A DNA stretch of 64,000 bases from Simmondsia chinensis (GCA_018398585.1 JAGTTD010000019.1:5245702-5309701), one strand, 5' to 3'; numbered from the stretch's first letter, positions 33,630 through 46,842 are shown. Numbers and translations: made by a program. Notes: a model not told the origin generated them from the sequence alone.

Positions 33630-33870
33630 TGCATTTTTTTTGATAATTAGAGAGAAAACTCTTGATACAAAAGTCGATGGACCCACTAAAGCGTAGTCGG
33701 AGAAAGTCCATAAGAACGGGACAAAAGAAACAAAAAAGAAGTATATCCCAAGCAATCAAAGCCAGAGAAAATTCCGAGATATCATACTATGCATGGGTTA
33801 TAAACATCTACATATCTAATCATTACAAAAGAAAACTGAAAGATACGAAAACTAAGGCTAGTGTTCTTAG
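33630..33870 (-). mobile_element. LINE 3' end, 5'-truncated
   Basis: On minus it ends CTCTAATTATCAAAAAAAA, the tail of the LINE at 36145-39700 (CTCTATAATTATCAAAAAA). The preceding sequence is untranslated 3' region. Classic 5'-truncated LINE product. Confidence 0.6.
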
Positions 33871-34377
33871 TAAGGTATACTATTTTGCTAATACAAGGAA
33901 GAGTTTTCCCATTTTGTCATTTTAAAATAGCCAAGTTATAACAGAAAAATGCTATGATAACAACACTACCCAAAACTAAACGTACTAAATGTAAATGTGA
34001 GTTCGAGTAGAGGACATACTTTTGGGACGAGCAAAATGAAGACGAAACCAGAGCTTCTTCAAAGGGGAGAGGAGGGAGTGGAGCCACCCCATCCCGAGAA
34101 TTTGAGGGTGTTGATGTGTCTCATTGCAGGTAAGCAAAATGAGAGAAATTAAGGAGGAGGCTGGGGGAGAATGGGTTCATTTTCTAAGAAAAATAAGTTT
34201 GATTACTAATTAATTTTTCTTGAAGAATAATAATGTCAATAATACACAACATCTTTTTTGTTCCCTTTTGGTAATATGTCAATTTCTGTGCTGCACTTTC
34301 TTTTTCCCTTGAGTAATTGGTGTTACCTCACCACCTCTTTCATTGTCATGTTTACATTAGAGGTCTCTGTATTTTAA

Positions 34378-34850
34378 ATTTTTTTTGGATAATTAACGAA
34401 AAGATTGTAATATAAAAGCTGGCAATCCACTAAAGTAGGATACGAAAAGCACACTAAAGTGTGTAGAAAGATTAAAACAACAAGATAAAAAGATACAAAC
34501 CCAAACTCGAAAGGCCCAACAATGATCAAGGCAGCAAAAGACACCTACGAGCGGACACCAACACCGCCCAAAATTGCACACTCTAAAAGCAACGTGATCT
34601 GTACTGATCCCGGTCCTACACCTTTTTCTGAAATTTACCCCCAGCATAACATATGATCTGAAGTTTAAATTAACTTTTAAACAATATTCTTTAACGGCAA
34701 AGATTGGGACCCTCCAAACAACACATAGACCTCCACAGCCTTTCAGTGTCGAAACACGAACCCATCGATATAGCATCTCACCCCAAACTGCTCGAGATAC
34801 TTCTTTGCTAAATGTTATTATGCATATTATCAACTAGGGTCTGAATTTTA
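34378..34850 (-). mobile_element. LINE 3' end, 5'-truncated
   Basis: On minus it ends AATTATCCAAAAAAAA. A 146-codon frame here is Cys/Phe/Leu-rich (GVFCCLDHCW, LSGLPAFILQSFR-like) and is typical of chance frames in plant LINE 3' regions rather than a gene. Confidence 0.55.
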
Positions 34851-34919
34851 CCACTAAATCCGGATAGCTTACTACTTCTCACTTCCCCCGACACCCCTCA
34901 CATTCTAGGCACATAAATT

Positions 34920-35285
34920 CTGTACATTACATATTGTGTCAATTTAGTTCCCATACAATTATTTTCTGTCAATTTGGTGTTTAGAGTAAAATTTGTGTTA
35001 AGCTTTTAATGAATTTTTTTTAAGAGTTCGGCTAAGACGGGGTTAAATTGAGTCAATGGGTGGACTTATAGTAAGTTACTTGCATCTAACGTATTTTACT
35101 ATTAAAATTACGTCAATAACTTAACTTACATTTGGTCAAATGACTAAATTGACACAATATAAATTGTAAAAGGACTAAATTAACATATAAATTGTAGAAG
35201 GACTAAATTGATATAATTAAAATTAAAAGGGCTAAATTAATACAATGAAAAAAGCATATGAACCTTTTTATGTAAATAACCCTTT
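34920..35285. mobile_element. MITE, second copy of the 20873 family
   Basis: tattgtgtcaatttagttcc on the left and ggactaaattgatataatta on the right form inverted arms. The right end gtaaataacccttta matches 21490-21515. No ORF. Confidence 0.65.
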
Positions 35286-36055
35286 ATTATATGTGTATTA
35301 AAATTACGTCACTGGGATTGCTGTTGTTGTTGTTGTTGTTCCACCAAGTCTTTAGGTCTGCCCAGGAGTTGACATACATGAGTTCTACATACAATCACAA
35401 GTAAGATTTTATTCTAAAACCAAATAACGCGGACTAGCCACTAACTTTATATATCGAGAGCTATGCAAGAAAAGAGATCAATATAAAAATAATACCAATT
35501 AATTTTATCTATATTAATTTTGAATTTCAATTACTTGCTAGCACATATTTCTAACATTGGTGTGAAATAAGAGCACAACATCCTTACTAATGTTAAAACA
35601 AAAAGAGGTAAAGAAGGAACCCCAAAAGGATTCATTTATGAGGATTCTTTCTCATACACCGACGCACATGTCCTAATCAATTAATGATGCGGGTCTTCTT
35701 GATAACTTTTCTCAAGAGAGAAACCGACACTTAGAAAAGTGAAGAAATGAGTTATGAACCCGAGATCTCTTACTCAAAAGGTTGAAATACAAAATACTAC
35801 ATCAATACGTTTAGCTTAAATAATGCAAGGACTAAAGGGCAATGAAAGCAGCCTTACCTTAATTGTTAGCCAAAAATGGTTACTTAGCTTAAAATGGTGG
35901 CCGGTCCCTGGGTTTGGACATGTGTCATTTACTACCACCTTTTTTGGTGAACTTGAGGAAAAATATTTGTACCCAATTGTGTCGATAATATATACATATT
36001 AAAAATATATTAACTTACCCCAAATAATTTATAAATATTAGTCATATAACGTGTG

Positions 36056-36059
<4 letters not shown>
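35286..36059. other. Spacer with TTG run and repeat R1, copy 3
   Basis: A (GTT)n run at about 35319-35340, possibly a SINE tail relic, is followed by an R1-like stretch at 35370-35500. The remainder is AT-rich with no gene. Confidence 0.4.

Positions 36060-36124
<65 letters not shown>
36060..36124. repeat. (AT)n microsatellite
   Basis: About 32 AT units with no interruption. It lies next to the poly-A end of the LINE. Confidence 0.95.
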
Positions 36125-36125
<1 letters not shown>

Positions 36126-36144
36126 CGCAATAATTTTTTATCAA

Positions 36145-39100
36145 TTTTTTTTTTGATAATTATAGAGCAAAAGCTCAATACAAAAACGACAGCCAAAAAA
36201 GGCTCCAGAGGACGCTACAGGTATACAATGTTAGCATACTACAAAAGCTTAAATACTACAACATCACATGTAAAAGCACTTCCTTTACCCGCCCAATCTT
36301 TAGTTTCAGGAGCTTCAATCTGTGAGGCAGGCAACATTGCAAGCCACTTCTGCTGGTGAAAACGGGAAATTCGGGTTCCAGGCTTTGATCCTAACACCAG
36401 TTCTGATTCTGATTGACCAGAAGACATCCTTGGGCTTCCAATGAGTGTTGTGGAACACTAACTTGTTCCTTGCACACCATATCTCCCAAATGACTACAAA
36501 CAATAAGGTTAGCCACGCCTTCTTCTGAAATTTGCGACCTACTTCGTATGAGGACCACTGGAAAAAAATGTTCTTTTATGTTGCTTGGACATACTGAGTT
36601 GAAACCCCACCACTTCAAAGAAGCACACTGCACCTTCGAGGCTTCGTCACATGTAAGAAAAAGATGGTCTACCGTCTCTTCTTCCTTGCCACAAAGAGGG
36701 CACCATTTCTCTTGGTTTCGGAGAATTCCTATGTTCCAAAGTCTCTTCCTTGTATTCATCTTTCCTAGCAACACCATCCAGACTAGAATTTCTACCTTTG
36801 GTGCGGCTAGGCCTTTCCAAGCTCCACACACTAGATGATCAACTAGACTTGAGTTTGTGGGTTGAGACATTACCATGTGCACAAATGAGTTAACTTTGAA
36901 GCCACCATCTGATTCTCTCTCCCACCATAGCTGGTCTTTTTCATCTTTGTTCAGAGACACCCCCCATCAACAAGGTGTTTAGCTCCCCCACACTTGAATC
37001 CTCTCTTGTGAAGAAGTTCCTCCTCCAATTAAGAACCCATCTCCAAAGACTCCCATCCCAAATTCCCATTTGTGAGATGAGATGATCCCTTTGTAAGAAT
37101 ACTATGAACAAATTCGGGAACTTAAGCTCCAACGGCATGTCCCCTACCCATATGTCCTTCCAAAATTTAACTCTTGAACCATCTCCTGGCTTGATTCTCA
37201 TTGCTAACTTCACCATTTGTGGGTTCTGTAACATATTCATGCAGTTAACTATCGCTCCCCAAGGCCCCTAACCTGGATTTCTTGCTTGCACTGGTGTTAA
37301 TGAATCTGAATTTCCTTCATGGATTGAGGTAATGACATTCTTCCACATTGTAGAGCTTTCCTCTGAAAATCGCCACCACCACTTGAAGAGCAAGGCAGCA
37401 TTCTTGATTAAAGGGTCTCCTACTCCTAGGCCTCCCAAATGTTTCGGTTTTTGTATCAGCTCCCACTTGATGCAAGGTACCCCTCTATGCTCATCATTTG
37501 ATCCCCAAAAGAAATTTCTTTGAAGCTTAACAATCTTTTTCAGAACTATCTTCGGTGCTCTAATAATGGACATATAGTATGTTGGTAGGTTGTTGAGTAC
37601 TAAATTTATAAGTGTCAATCTACCTGCTCTTGATAGTGTTTTTACCTTCCAACCTGCAGGCCTCTTTTCAATTCTATCTAGATCTGGCTTCCATGTAGCT
37701 AACCGCTTTGGGTTTGCCCCCAATGGAAGTCCTAAATGCTTAATTGGTAATGAAGCAGCCTGACATCCCAAGACCCCTGCAACCTCCCTGGTCCAAGCAT
37801 CTGACACCCCAATCCCCACGATAACCGACTTGCTGTAGTTTATTTTCAACCATAACAGTGCTCTGAAACATTGCAAGAGGTTCTGTATGTTGAAGATTAT
37901 GCCTTCATCAGCCGGGCAAAATAACAATGTGTCATCAGCAAATTGTAAGTGTGTTAGCAAAATCTTCTGAGTTCCTATTCCAATGCCTTGAATTCTATTC
38001 GCTCTATCAGCCTCAATAACCGATCTATTTAGCACCTCTGATAGCAATACAAACAAGAATGGTGAAAGTGGGTCACCTTGCCTAAACCCTCTTTCCATTT
38101 TGAATGGAGGAGTTGGTGAGCCATTGACAAGGATGGACATAGATGAGGTAGAAATACATTGAAACACCCAGCTGTAAAATCTGCTCCCAAAACCCATTTT
38201 CTCAAGCACTTGTTTTACAAATAACCAATTAATTGAATCATATGCCTTTTGGAAATCGAGCTTTAGTAACACTCCCTTCCTCTTTTTATTCTTCAACCAA
38301 TGAACAACCTCATTAGCCACAACAGCCCCATCCAGAATTTGCCTTCCTTTTACTAAGGCAGTTTGATTTTCTCCAACCAGGATCTTCATCACCTTTGCCA
38401 CCCTCTTGCTTAGTACCTTGGATATTACCTTGTACACACAACCCACCATACTAATGGGTCTGAACTCTGCAATCTCCACTGCTCCATCTATCTTTGGAAT
38501 TAATGAAACCCATGTGGTATTGACAAATGGGTTCATAATTCCCGAGACAAAGAATTCTTTGATGTATGCTACCAAGTCATCCCTTAGTGTATCCCACATA
38601 GTTTTTATGAATTTGAAGTTAAAACCATCATATCCAGGAGCTTTACTTACGTTGCAATGCCAAACTGCTACCCTGATTTCTTCAAAATCTGGAATTGTGT
38701 CGAGCTGTGCTACTGATTCTGCATCCAGCCTTGGCAGATTCAGCTCTCCCACCTCAGGTCTGCACTTCTGAAGTTCTGAGTACATAAGCTGAAAGTATGG
38801 GGTAATTGCAGCTTTCATCTGTCTTGGCTTGTAAAATACTTGACCTCCTACTCTTATCCTGTGCAAAGCTTTCTTTCTTGATCTGATAGATGCAAGGGTA
38901 TGGAAATACTTGGTGTTTTGATCCATTTCCTTGATCTCTTTGCTTCTTGATAGTTGTAGCCAATATATCTCTTTCCTTGTATACCAAATCCAAAGTAACG
39001 ATGTGGCTGCAGCCTTTCTTGCCAAGTCTTCTTCTGATAGTTGCATCAGCTCTGCTTTGGATCTCAGTCTATCTAGCTCATCTTCTAATGCAGCAATCCT

Positions 39101-39700
39101 TAGCTCAATGTGACCAAAGACCTCCTTGTTCCACTTCCTCAAAGGCTGTTGAAGTTTCTTTAGTTTTTTCACAAATGAAATGCCTGAATTTGCATGCCAC
39201 TCCTCTTTTACAATTTTGGAGTACTCTGGGTGTGAAAACCAACAGTCAAAACACCTGAAAGGTTTGGGACCCCATTGTATTTCCTCCAACTGAGTGATGA
39301 TAGGACAATGATTTGACAGTGCCTTCTTTAGCCCAAACAACTGAAGCTGTGGGAATCTACTAAGCCATTCTTTTTGAACTAGCACTCTATCTATGCGACT
39401 CATAGAGTTACCTCTTGCCCAAGTGAACATTCTTCCTGTTAATGGTACATCTATCACCCCTGTCTTGTTAACAAAGTCTCTGAAATCTCTGGTTCCTTGA
39501 GTCATGTTGAGCTTCCCTTTTCTTTCTCCAATATTCAGGATTTCATTAAAGTCACCAAACAGGAATGCAGGATGTTGTTAGCATTAAGAACCCTTTGTAA
39601 TTCTTCCCAAATGGCCCCCCTTCCCTCCTTAGTACATGGGCCATAACATGTTCAACCTTTCTCAAACACCCATCCACCTCTCATACCATCAGCAAACCTT
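36145..39700 (-). mobile_element. L1-type LINE, 5'-truncated
   Basis: The poly-A tail is the T run at 36145-36154. Upstream comes a 3' UTR with CTCTATAATTATC, then ORF2 from about 36400 to 39650. ORF1 is absent, so the copy is 5'-truncated within the endonuclease. TSD not located. Confidence 0.88.
36391..39650 (-). pseudogene. LINE ORF2: endonuclease end, RT, zf-RVT
   Basis: A 745-aa frame (39505-37268). The C-terminal endonuclease has TGRMFTWARGNSMSRIDRVLV and NHCPI. RT has RPISMVGCVYKVISKVLSKR, KLDFQKAYDSINW, GFRQGDPLSPFLF, FADDTLLF (catalytic DD) and LPIKHLGLPLG. A stop near 37268 is followed in frame by WGAIVNCMNML. After a frameshift near 36950 comes zf-RVT: WKGLAAPKVEILVWMVLLGKM and CPLCGKEEETVDHLFLTC. 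Upstream, GPCTKEGRGAIWEELQ extends the endonuclease past another frameshift near 39560. Few lesions, so fairly young. Confidence 0.9.
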
Positions 39701-41079
39701 CTTACTCTCCATACTCTTCCTCTCCATCAGCAAACCTTCTTTTTTGTTATATATTACATGTTCAACAATTTTTTAAAAACAATTTGCATTCCAAACACTT
39801 AAAAAAAAAAAAAAAAAAAAAAAAATTAAAGGAAAAACTATTCTCAAGTACTCCTAGACCTCAAGAAAATCCTCCATGACCGTCGTTGTAAAAACTTTCC
39901 TTCACTGCAGTCACCATGTCTCAACCTCCTATTGATGTGTGTTTGGGTTATGTAATATTTGTTGTTTGTTGTTTATTTTTTATCATATTGTTAAATATGT
40001 AAATTGAGTGTCCATGTTAAGGTCCACAAATATGCCATGTCATATCATGTTTATATTAGTGTTATATTAGGGGTTTAGAAAAGGTGCCTATCTGAACCCA
40101 ACCTCTGTACTAAACAGGCTAGAAACCCGCATCCATTACGCATTCCATTAAAAATGGGTAATGTGTAGTTTACATGATTAATAATATAAGAGTGACTGTT
40201 TTCGTTATATGGTAGTTCGTTGATTTACAAATATCATAATAGTATATGGCCTTATGATTGACATTACCGATAATTACATGAGATCTTTTCTTTCTAATAC
40301 ATGATTTCCAATTTTCCAAACTCTCACATCTCTTCCTTCACGTAATACTTAAAATTTAGGGACATACGTTTATTAGTTTAAGGCCTTGGTTAGCAGGAAG
40401 TTGCATTTTCTGAAAAATTAATTCCTGTGTCAACTTATTAGAAAGTATGTAAAACATATTTGGTTGTTCAGGTGGGAAATAGAACTTTTTTTGAGAGCCC
40501 GGTTAAAAATAAAGGAATTAGAACTTACCTAGGGGGTTAGGTAAGTTACTCCTGCGTCATACATCCTCCCAACCAAACAAGAGCCAAAATACATACTTCA
40601 TATGAATTTCTATTTTCCGCATCTACTTCCAGCATATACCAAACAAGGTCTGTTGTGATCTGAAATCAATCTAAACAATCAAATAGCTCAAGATGGTAAA
40701 ATATGATTTGTATTAATAGTAAATAGGAAGATTTGCATAGTAAAAGATTAGATTTGTATAGTAGCTGAGAAAGTAGGCAGAGGTAGACTGGACAGAAAGG
40801 GGGGAGGGAGACTGAGAGAGAGAGGGGGGCACAGAGAGACCCATATTTCAAAATCATTCATCTTATTCACCTTTAACTCAAGTCCGCTATATATAGAGTT
40901 AGGGGAGGGGTAACAAGGACTTGGCCTATTTATTTATAATTAAAATACCCCTTACTTAACTTCTCTATTTTGGATTGATAACTTTTATTCCATACTTTAT
41001 GCACCCATGACGGTCGTTTTGTGCTTCGGTGCTATTTATCAAAAAAAAAAAATAAAAAATGAGGGTGCATTTTCATTAT
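39701..41079. other. Spacer with one probable MITE
   Basis: Poly-A run at 39800-39826. 40380-40652 has inverted ends aaggccttggtta and accaaacaaggtct, typical of small plant MITEs. 40990-41052 ends gctatttatcaaaaaaaa, like a LINE tail. No gene recognised. Confidence 0.45.
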
Positions 41080-41347
41080 GTGAAAGTATGGGGTGAAAGC
41101 CCAGAAATAGTTTTATACTTTAACATACCCCATCATAGGAATGTCAATTAGGCATGAAGCGTGGATAGTATACAGCCCCACCTCATATCTTGTGCTTAAA
41201 TTATTTTAATATCGAAAGTGGGTGCTGTTGAGATTCGAACTTGTGACCTCTTGGTCAACGAGACTCTGATACTATGTCAAGGAACCAATTGTTTTAAAAG
41301 CTTAAGCTGATGGGGTGAAGGCCTAGGAATAGTTTTATAATATAATA
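41080..41347 (-). mobile_element. TRIM retrotransposon, copy 3
   Basis: 5' LTR 41275-41347, PBS gactctgatacta just left of it, internal cgaacttgtgacctctt block, and a 3' LTR ending taaca at 41125. The left LTR is truncated (its distal part is missing or diverged). Confidence 0.82.
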
Positions 41348-41447
41348 TGATTGATTTCATTTTATATGCTCGTAGCTATTTTGTAATGTCCAATTAATTT
41401 GCTTGTGTTTTCTTGTGCTCTTAGCATAGACTATTATGTATCCGTTT

Positions 41448-41922
41448 TGTGCGGAAATAAACAATATACTCGGATCTGACTCTAATCAAATATCACGACA
41501 ATAACGAGAAACAATCGGACTAAAAGAGAAACAAAATAATAGACACAATGATTTACGTAGAAACCCCTTTACAATCGAAAGGGGAGAAAACCACGAGCGA
41601 AGATCGGAGCTTTTATTATTGAAACAAAAGAAGAAGACAAATTACAATATTCTCTCACACTCTCAATTTAATTGGTGCGGCACCGCAAGGGGAAACCTCT
41701 CTTTTACTTTGGATGCTTTATGACGTACCCTACGTCCGTATTTATAGATACGCGGAAACCCTGTTTCCCTATCTATCAGGGGGTCCCGATCGATCGGCCC
41801 GCTCTCTGGATGCGTCCCTCTTTTACGTAACATTCCCGATCGATCGAGGTCCACCCGATCGATCGGCCTCTCCAGGCCCTCCTCCTTAATGCGCCAAGTA
41901 ATTTTGAGACATTGACCTAACA
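41448..41922 (-). repeat. Copia-2 LTR, left (3' LTR)
   Basis: On minus it starts TGTTAGGTCAATGTC and ends TTTCCGCACA. Carries the palindrome CCGATCGATCGG and variants upstream of CTATAAATACGG (probable TATA box). PPT GCCAAGGTGGAGATT precedes it. Closer to the right LTR than to the middle one. Confidence 0.9.
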
Positions 41923-42009
41923 AATCTCCACCTTGGCTCATAATCAACATCAACAATAAAATAACTCCACCTCCTCCACAAACGCCCCCTCAACCGGGGT
42001 TAACATACA

Positions 42010-43614
42010 TCAAACTGAAAGATCCACCAAATTCGAGCAATGCTCGAACTTGCTTCCTGGTAGAACTTTTGTGAACATGTCAGCTGGGTTATCTTCAGTC
42101 CCAATCTCCCTCAACTCCACCTTCCACTCGTCAATCAGATCTCTGATAAAGTGATGCTTCACATCAATATGTTTCGTTCGGTCAAGATGAGTCATCTGAT
42201 CTTTCGCTAGGAGAATAGCGGACTGACTATCGCAGTATACTTTAACTGTCCCCTGCTCGACACTGATTTCACTGATCAACCCTCTCAACCAGACGGCTTC
42301 TTTGAATGCTTTTGTTACTGCCATGTACTCAGCCTCGGTAGTAGATTGTGCTATAATAGGCTGCAAACACGTTCTCCAACTAATAGCCGTGTCACCTAAA
42401 CAAAACAAATACCCTGAAGTGGACTTCCTCTTATCAAGGTCTCCGCCATAGTCAGAATCTACATACCCAATCAAACAACACTTACTTTTCCCATATTCTA
42501 AACACAAATCAGAGGTTCCACGAAGATACATGAGAATCCACTTTACTGCATACCAATATTCTCTGCCCGGATTCGCCATGTACCTACTAACTCTGCTCAC
42601 AGCAAAAGCAATATCTGGACGCGTGCAAACCATCACCTACATAATACTGCCCACTGCACTAGAATAAGGAATCTGAGACATGTACCTGACGTCCTCCTCA
42701 GTCTGAGGCGAATCTAACGCTGAGAATATGAAATGAGCTGCTAAGGGCACGCTAACCGGGTTAGCATCCTTCATATGAAACCTGTCTAACACCTTCTCAA
42801 TATACTTCTCCCGAGACAAGTATAATTTTTCAGCTTCTCGGTCTCTACGAATTTCCATGCCTAATATCTTTTTAGCTGCTCCAAGATCCTTCATCTCAAA
42901 TTCACTCTTCAGCATTGATTTCAAGTCATCGGCATCTTTCATATCTCGTGCTGCAATCAACATATCATCAACGTACAAAAGCAAATAAACAAAACCTGAA
43001 TCTGTCTTTCTGAAGTACACACAACTGTCGTACTTACTCCTGATATAATCATGACTTGTCATGAATTGATCAAATCTCCTATACCATTACCTAGGAGATT
43101 TCTTTAAACCATATAAAGACCTTTTAAGCAAGCACACATGGTCTTCTTTTCCTTCAACAACAAAACCCTCGGGCTGATGCATAAAGATACTCTCTTCTAG
43201 TTCACCATGCAAGAATGCAGTTTTTACATCCAATTGTTCAAGTTCAAAATCATGCATGGTAACCAAAGACAATAATGCACGAATCAAAGTGTGTCTAACT
43301 ACAGGTGAGAAAATATCATGAAAATCAACACCTTGTACCTCACTGTAGCCTTTAGCTACCAAACGCGCCTTGTATCTCGCATCTTCCCCTCCAGGAATGC
43401 CCTCTTTTCTCTTGAAGACCCATTTGCATCCAACCAGTCTTTTCCCTGTAGGAGGCTTCACCAGTTCCCAAGTCTGATTCTTATGAAGAGACTGCATCTC
43501 CTCATTCATAGCAACGAGCCACTTCTCAGCATCTGTTCTCGATACAGCCTCTATATATGAAGTCGGCTCACCGCCAACTAACGTTTCAGCAATGGAGAGG
43601 GCATAGGCAATCAT
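42010..43614 (-). pseudogene. Copia-2 RT and RNase H
   Basis: One frame with two in-frame stops. RT: NQTWELVKPPTGKRLVGCKW, QLDVKTAFLHGELEESIFMHQ, SLYGLKKSPR, stop (CAG-to-TAG type), DQFMTSHDYI, YLLLYVDDMLIAA (catalytic DD), VGSIM, stop (Tyr codon lost), then VMVCTRPDIAFAVSRVS. RNase H: YVDSDYGGDLDKRKSTSGY, STTEAEYMAV, VYCDSQSAILLAKD, NPADMFTKVLP. Otherwise well preserved. Confidence 0.92.
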
Positions 43615-43808
43615 CTCCTCATACCCATATCTCTCAGAAGGCCTGATCTATCGCCTCGGTCTACCACCAGCTATAGCAATATTCTCCACCTGCTGGCCTG
43701 TTTCTGCATTATCAGTAACAACATCAGAAACCTGTACCTGAGGTGCTGGAATACTCTCTAGCTGAACAACCTGCTGATCTGACTGTATCTCTATATCATT
43801 AGGTGTCT

Positions 43809-44695
43809 CTACCTGAACTGTATCTCTGTCAATGGAGGGTGTGTGTGGGGATTAAGTAGAGCAGACTCATCGAAAGTAACATCTCTACTAGTCAGAAACT
43901 TTTGAACACATGGATCCCACAATCTATATCCCTTCACACCCGACGTATAACCAAGAAAGATGCATTTCTTGGCCCTAGGCTCCAGCTTTCTATCATTAAC
44001 ATATGCATATGCAGGACAACCAAAAACTTTGATCTGAGAATAATCAGAAGTTGAACCAGACCATACCTCTTCATGAGTCTTCATCTGTAATGAAGAATGC
44101 GGTGTCTTGTTCACAAGATAGCAAGCCATGCTAACTGCTTCTGCCCACCATTCTCTCTTTAAACCTGCATTTGAAAGCATACAACGAGCCTTCTCAAGTA
44201 ACGTCCTATTTAACCTTTCAGCCACTCCATTTGCTGAGGTCGACCTGTACATGTCCTGTGTCTGACTATACCCTGGTCTTCACAAAATTTAGCGAAGTCC
44301 CCTTCGACAAACTCAAGACCATTATCAGTCCTCAACCTCTTGATCGGCTTCCCTATCTGTTTTTCAAGTAGAATTTTCCACTTCTTGAAGATATTATACA
44401 CTTCATTTTTCTGGTTAAGAAAATAGACCCAAACTTTACGTGAGTAGTCATCAGTGAACATTAGAAGATACCTGGACCCACCTTTAGAAGCCACTCTAGA
44501 AGGTCCCCACAGATCAGAATGTATGTAGTCTAACGTTCCCTTGGTGTGATACACTGCTGACTTGAAGCTGACTCTCTTCTGCTTCCCATAAATACAGTGC
44601 TCACAGAATTCCATCAGTCCTGTTGACTGACCACAAAGAAGTCCCCTCTTACTCAACTCAGACAATGCTTTGTCACCAATATGACCCATTTTCAT
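43809..44695 (-). pseudogene. Copia-2 integrase
   Basis: [14 protein letters not shown] sequence ([18 protein letters not shown]), [28 protein letters not shown] and then, after a frameshift near 44230, [19 protein letters not shown] and GCPAYAYVNDRKLEPRAKKCIFLGY. The DDE core is complete apart from the frameshift. Confidence 0.9.
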
Positions 44696-44757
44696 GTGCC
44701 ATAGTCATGTGATTTCTGCATCTGTCATAGCAGATGTGGAAACTGCAATTGCACCTG

Positions 44758-45093
44758 TCACGGTTGTACCTGCGAGTTCATACCAACCCTATTTCCTTTC
44801 ATCACAATTAAAGCACCCTTACTGACGCGCATGACTCCGCCTTCAACAGTGTACTTGTAACCATTAGACTCAAGGGTACCTAGAGAAATCAAGTTCTTTT
44901 TCAAATCCGGGACGTGACGAACATCACTCAAGGTTCTAATAGTTCCAGCATACATTCTCACACGGACTGTTCCAACACCCACTACCTTACAAGCAGCATC
45001 ATTACCCATCAAGACAACCCCACCTTGTATAGACTTATACGTGGAGAACCAGTCTCTGTTTGGTGTAACATGAAACGAACAACCCGAATCCAT
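44758..45093 (-). pseudogene. Copia-2 aspartic protease
   Basis: [16 protein letters not shown] gives the DSGC active site. [35 protein letters not shown] is the usual PR tail. Frames between this and gag contain stops. Confidence 0.88.
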
Positions 45094-45139
45094 GACCTAC
45101 TTATCTATGGATCTGGACTGAGAATCAGCAACTAATAGA

Positions 45140-45970
45140 AACTCTCCCTGACTATCCTCCTCTACAACACTAGCCTCAGCGGACTTGTCTTTACTTTGGG
45201 CACCCCTGTTACACTTTTTTGATTTATTCTTATATCTGTATCAGTCTTTCTTTATGTGCCCTTTCTTGTGACAATAGTGACACGACAGGTTCTTATGTCT
45301 AGATTTGGACCTAGAATATTCCCACCATTGGATCCCCTATGTTCTGATCTGCTTCTCACATGTAAGCCACTGCCCGAGTCATTCACTGAGTCAGATAATT
45401 CCTTATCTACCCGTTCTTTACTCACAAGATTTCTTTTTACCTCATCAACAGTAATGGTTGGCCTACCTCCGTATATCATGCTTTCTACGAAGCCCTTATA
45501 TGCATTAGAGAGCGAACACAGTAATATCATAGCTTGATCCTCGTCCGTAGGGACATCATCCAAAGCCTTTAATTCATGTATAATTAAGGTAAATTCGCTA
45601 AGATGGTTTTTAAGAAATGTACTTTCTAACATACGAAAAGTGTACAACCGCCGTTTCACTGCGAGTTTGTGGGAGACTGACTTGTGGCAAAACATGTCTA
45701 ACAATTTCTCCCATAACACCTTTGCGGTTTTAATCTCCAATAACTCTGACAGAACATCGTCAGCCAAACACATCTGTATAGCCGTGAGAGCTTTCTCATC
45801 CAACTCTTCCCATTGTGCCTCGGTCAACGTTTCTGGTTTCTTCTCTTTCCCCTCCAGTGCTTTCTTCAAGCCGTCCTGAGTCAGGAGTCCTTTCACACGG
45901 ACTTGCCATAAGCTAAAGCTTCCCTGACCATTGAATTTCTCAACCTCGGTTTTAATACCTGACGCCATTG
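45140..45970 (-). pseudogene. Copia-2 gag
   Basis: Start MASGIKTEVEKFNGQGSFSL at about 45968, 20-odd bases inside the PBS. EEKALTAIQMCLADDVL-like and MILLCSLSNAYKGFVESMI are typical of Tnt1-type gag. A zinc knuckle is only partly readable near 45250 (C and H residues around CRVTIVTRKGT in a shifted frame), implying a frameshift there. Confidence 0.85.
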
Positions 45971-46003
45971 TATCAATTCGAAGAACCAAGCTCTGATACC
46001 AAT

Positions 46004-46488
46004 TTGTGCGGAAATAAACAATATACTCAGATCTCAATCTAATCAAATACCACGACAGTAACGAGAAACAATCGGACTAAAAGATAAACGAAACAATAGA
46101 CACAAAGATTTACGTGGAAACCCCTTTACAATCGAAAGGGGAGAAAACCACGAGCGAAGATCGGAGCTTTTATTATTGAACAAAAGAAGAAGAAGAATTA
46201 CAATGATTCTCACACACTCAATTTATTCTTGGTTGCGGCGCCGCAAAGGGAAAGCCTCTCGTATATGACTTTGGATGAAAAATATGACATACCCACGTCC
46301 GTATTTATAGATGCGTGATAACCCTGATTCCCGATAGATCGGTTCCTCACCGATCGATCGGCCGCCTCTCTGGATGCGTCCCTGTTTTACGTAACATTCC
46401 CGATCGATCGAGCTCCACCCGATCGATCGGGCTCTTCACGGCCCTTCTTCTTAATGCGCCAAGTAATTTTGAGACATATACCTAACCA
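46004..46488 (-). repeat. Copia-2 LTR, middle
   Basis: 485 bp. Differs from the outer LTRs at many places (cagatctcaatct, gtatatgactttggatgaaa). PBS gctctgatacca at 45990-46001. Ends cctaacca on plus. Its own right flank is not matched by a left flank. Confidence 0.88.
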
Positions 46489-46842
46489 TATGAAATATAT
46501 ACAAAGTAGGAACAGCTAACTTTGTAGATGGTTCACTTTCTAATAAGTTAGAGGTGTGGGGTTCGAGTTTATGGCTGTACATTTATTTTGTTTTTGTTAC
46601 TTCTTCCTAATGCTATGCAACGAAAACCTTGAAGAATGGTGAGGTTGGGACTCAAACCATGTATTTTTTGCATAAAAAACCTATACCCGTTTATTTAAGC
46701 TACAAAGGATTAATCCTTTATTTTATGTGATTTGGTAAAAGACCATTATGGCCTTGTGTTATAGCGACTTTTACTGGTTGAAATTGCTATATTGGATTGG
46801 CGGTTGCACTTGGTAATATAGCCTGATAGACTGACTTGGTAA
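46489..46842. other. Unrelated insert between Copia-2 LTR and gag fragment
   Basis: Contains a tRNA-like stretch at about 46516-46572 (tagatggttcactttct followed by gaggtgtggggttcgagttt, close to A and B boxes), perhaps a SINE head or tRNA relic. No ORF. Confidence 0.4.

Noticed and set aside
34393..34833. 146-codon minus-strand frame as a gene
   Set aside because: Lies in a LINE 3' end; hydrophobic low-complexity composition, no domain.
43318..43560. Plus-strand frames over copia RT and gag (also 44914-45135, 45640-45879)
   Set aside because: Shadows of the minus-strand polyprotein.
45990..46001. tRNA-Met gene fragments at copia and TRIM borders
   Set aside because: These are 12-nt primer binding sites adjacent to LTRs, not tRNA genes.
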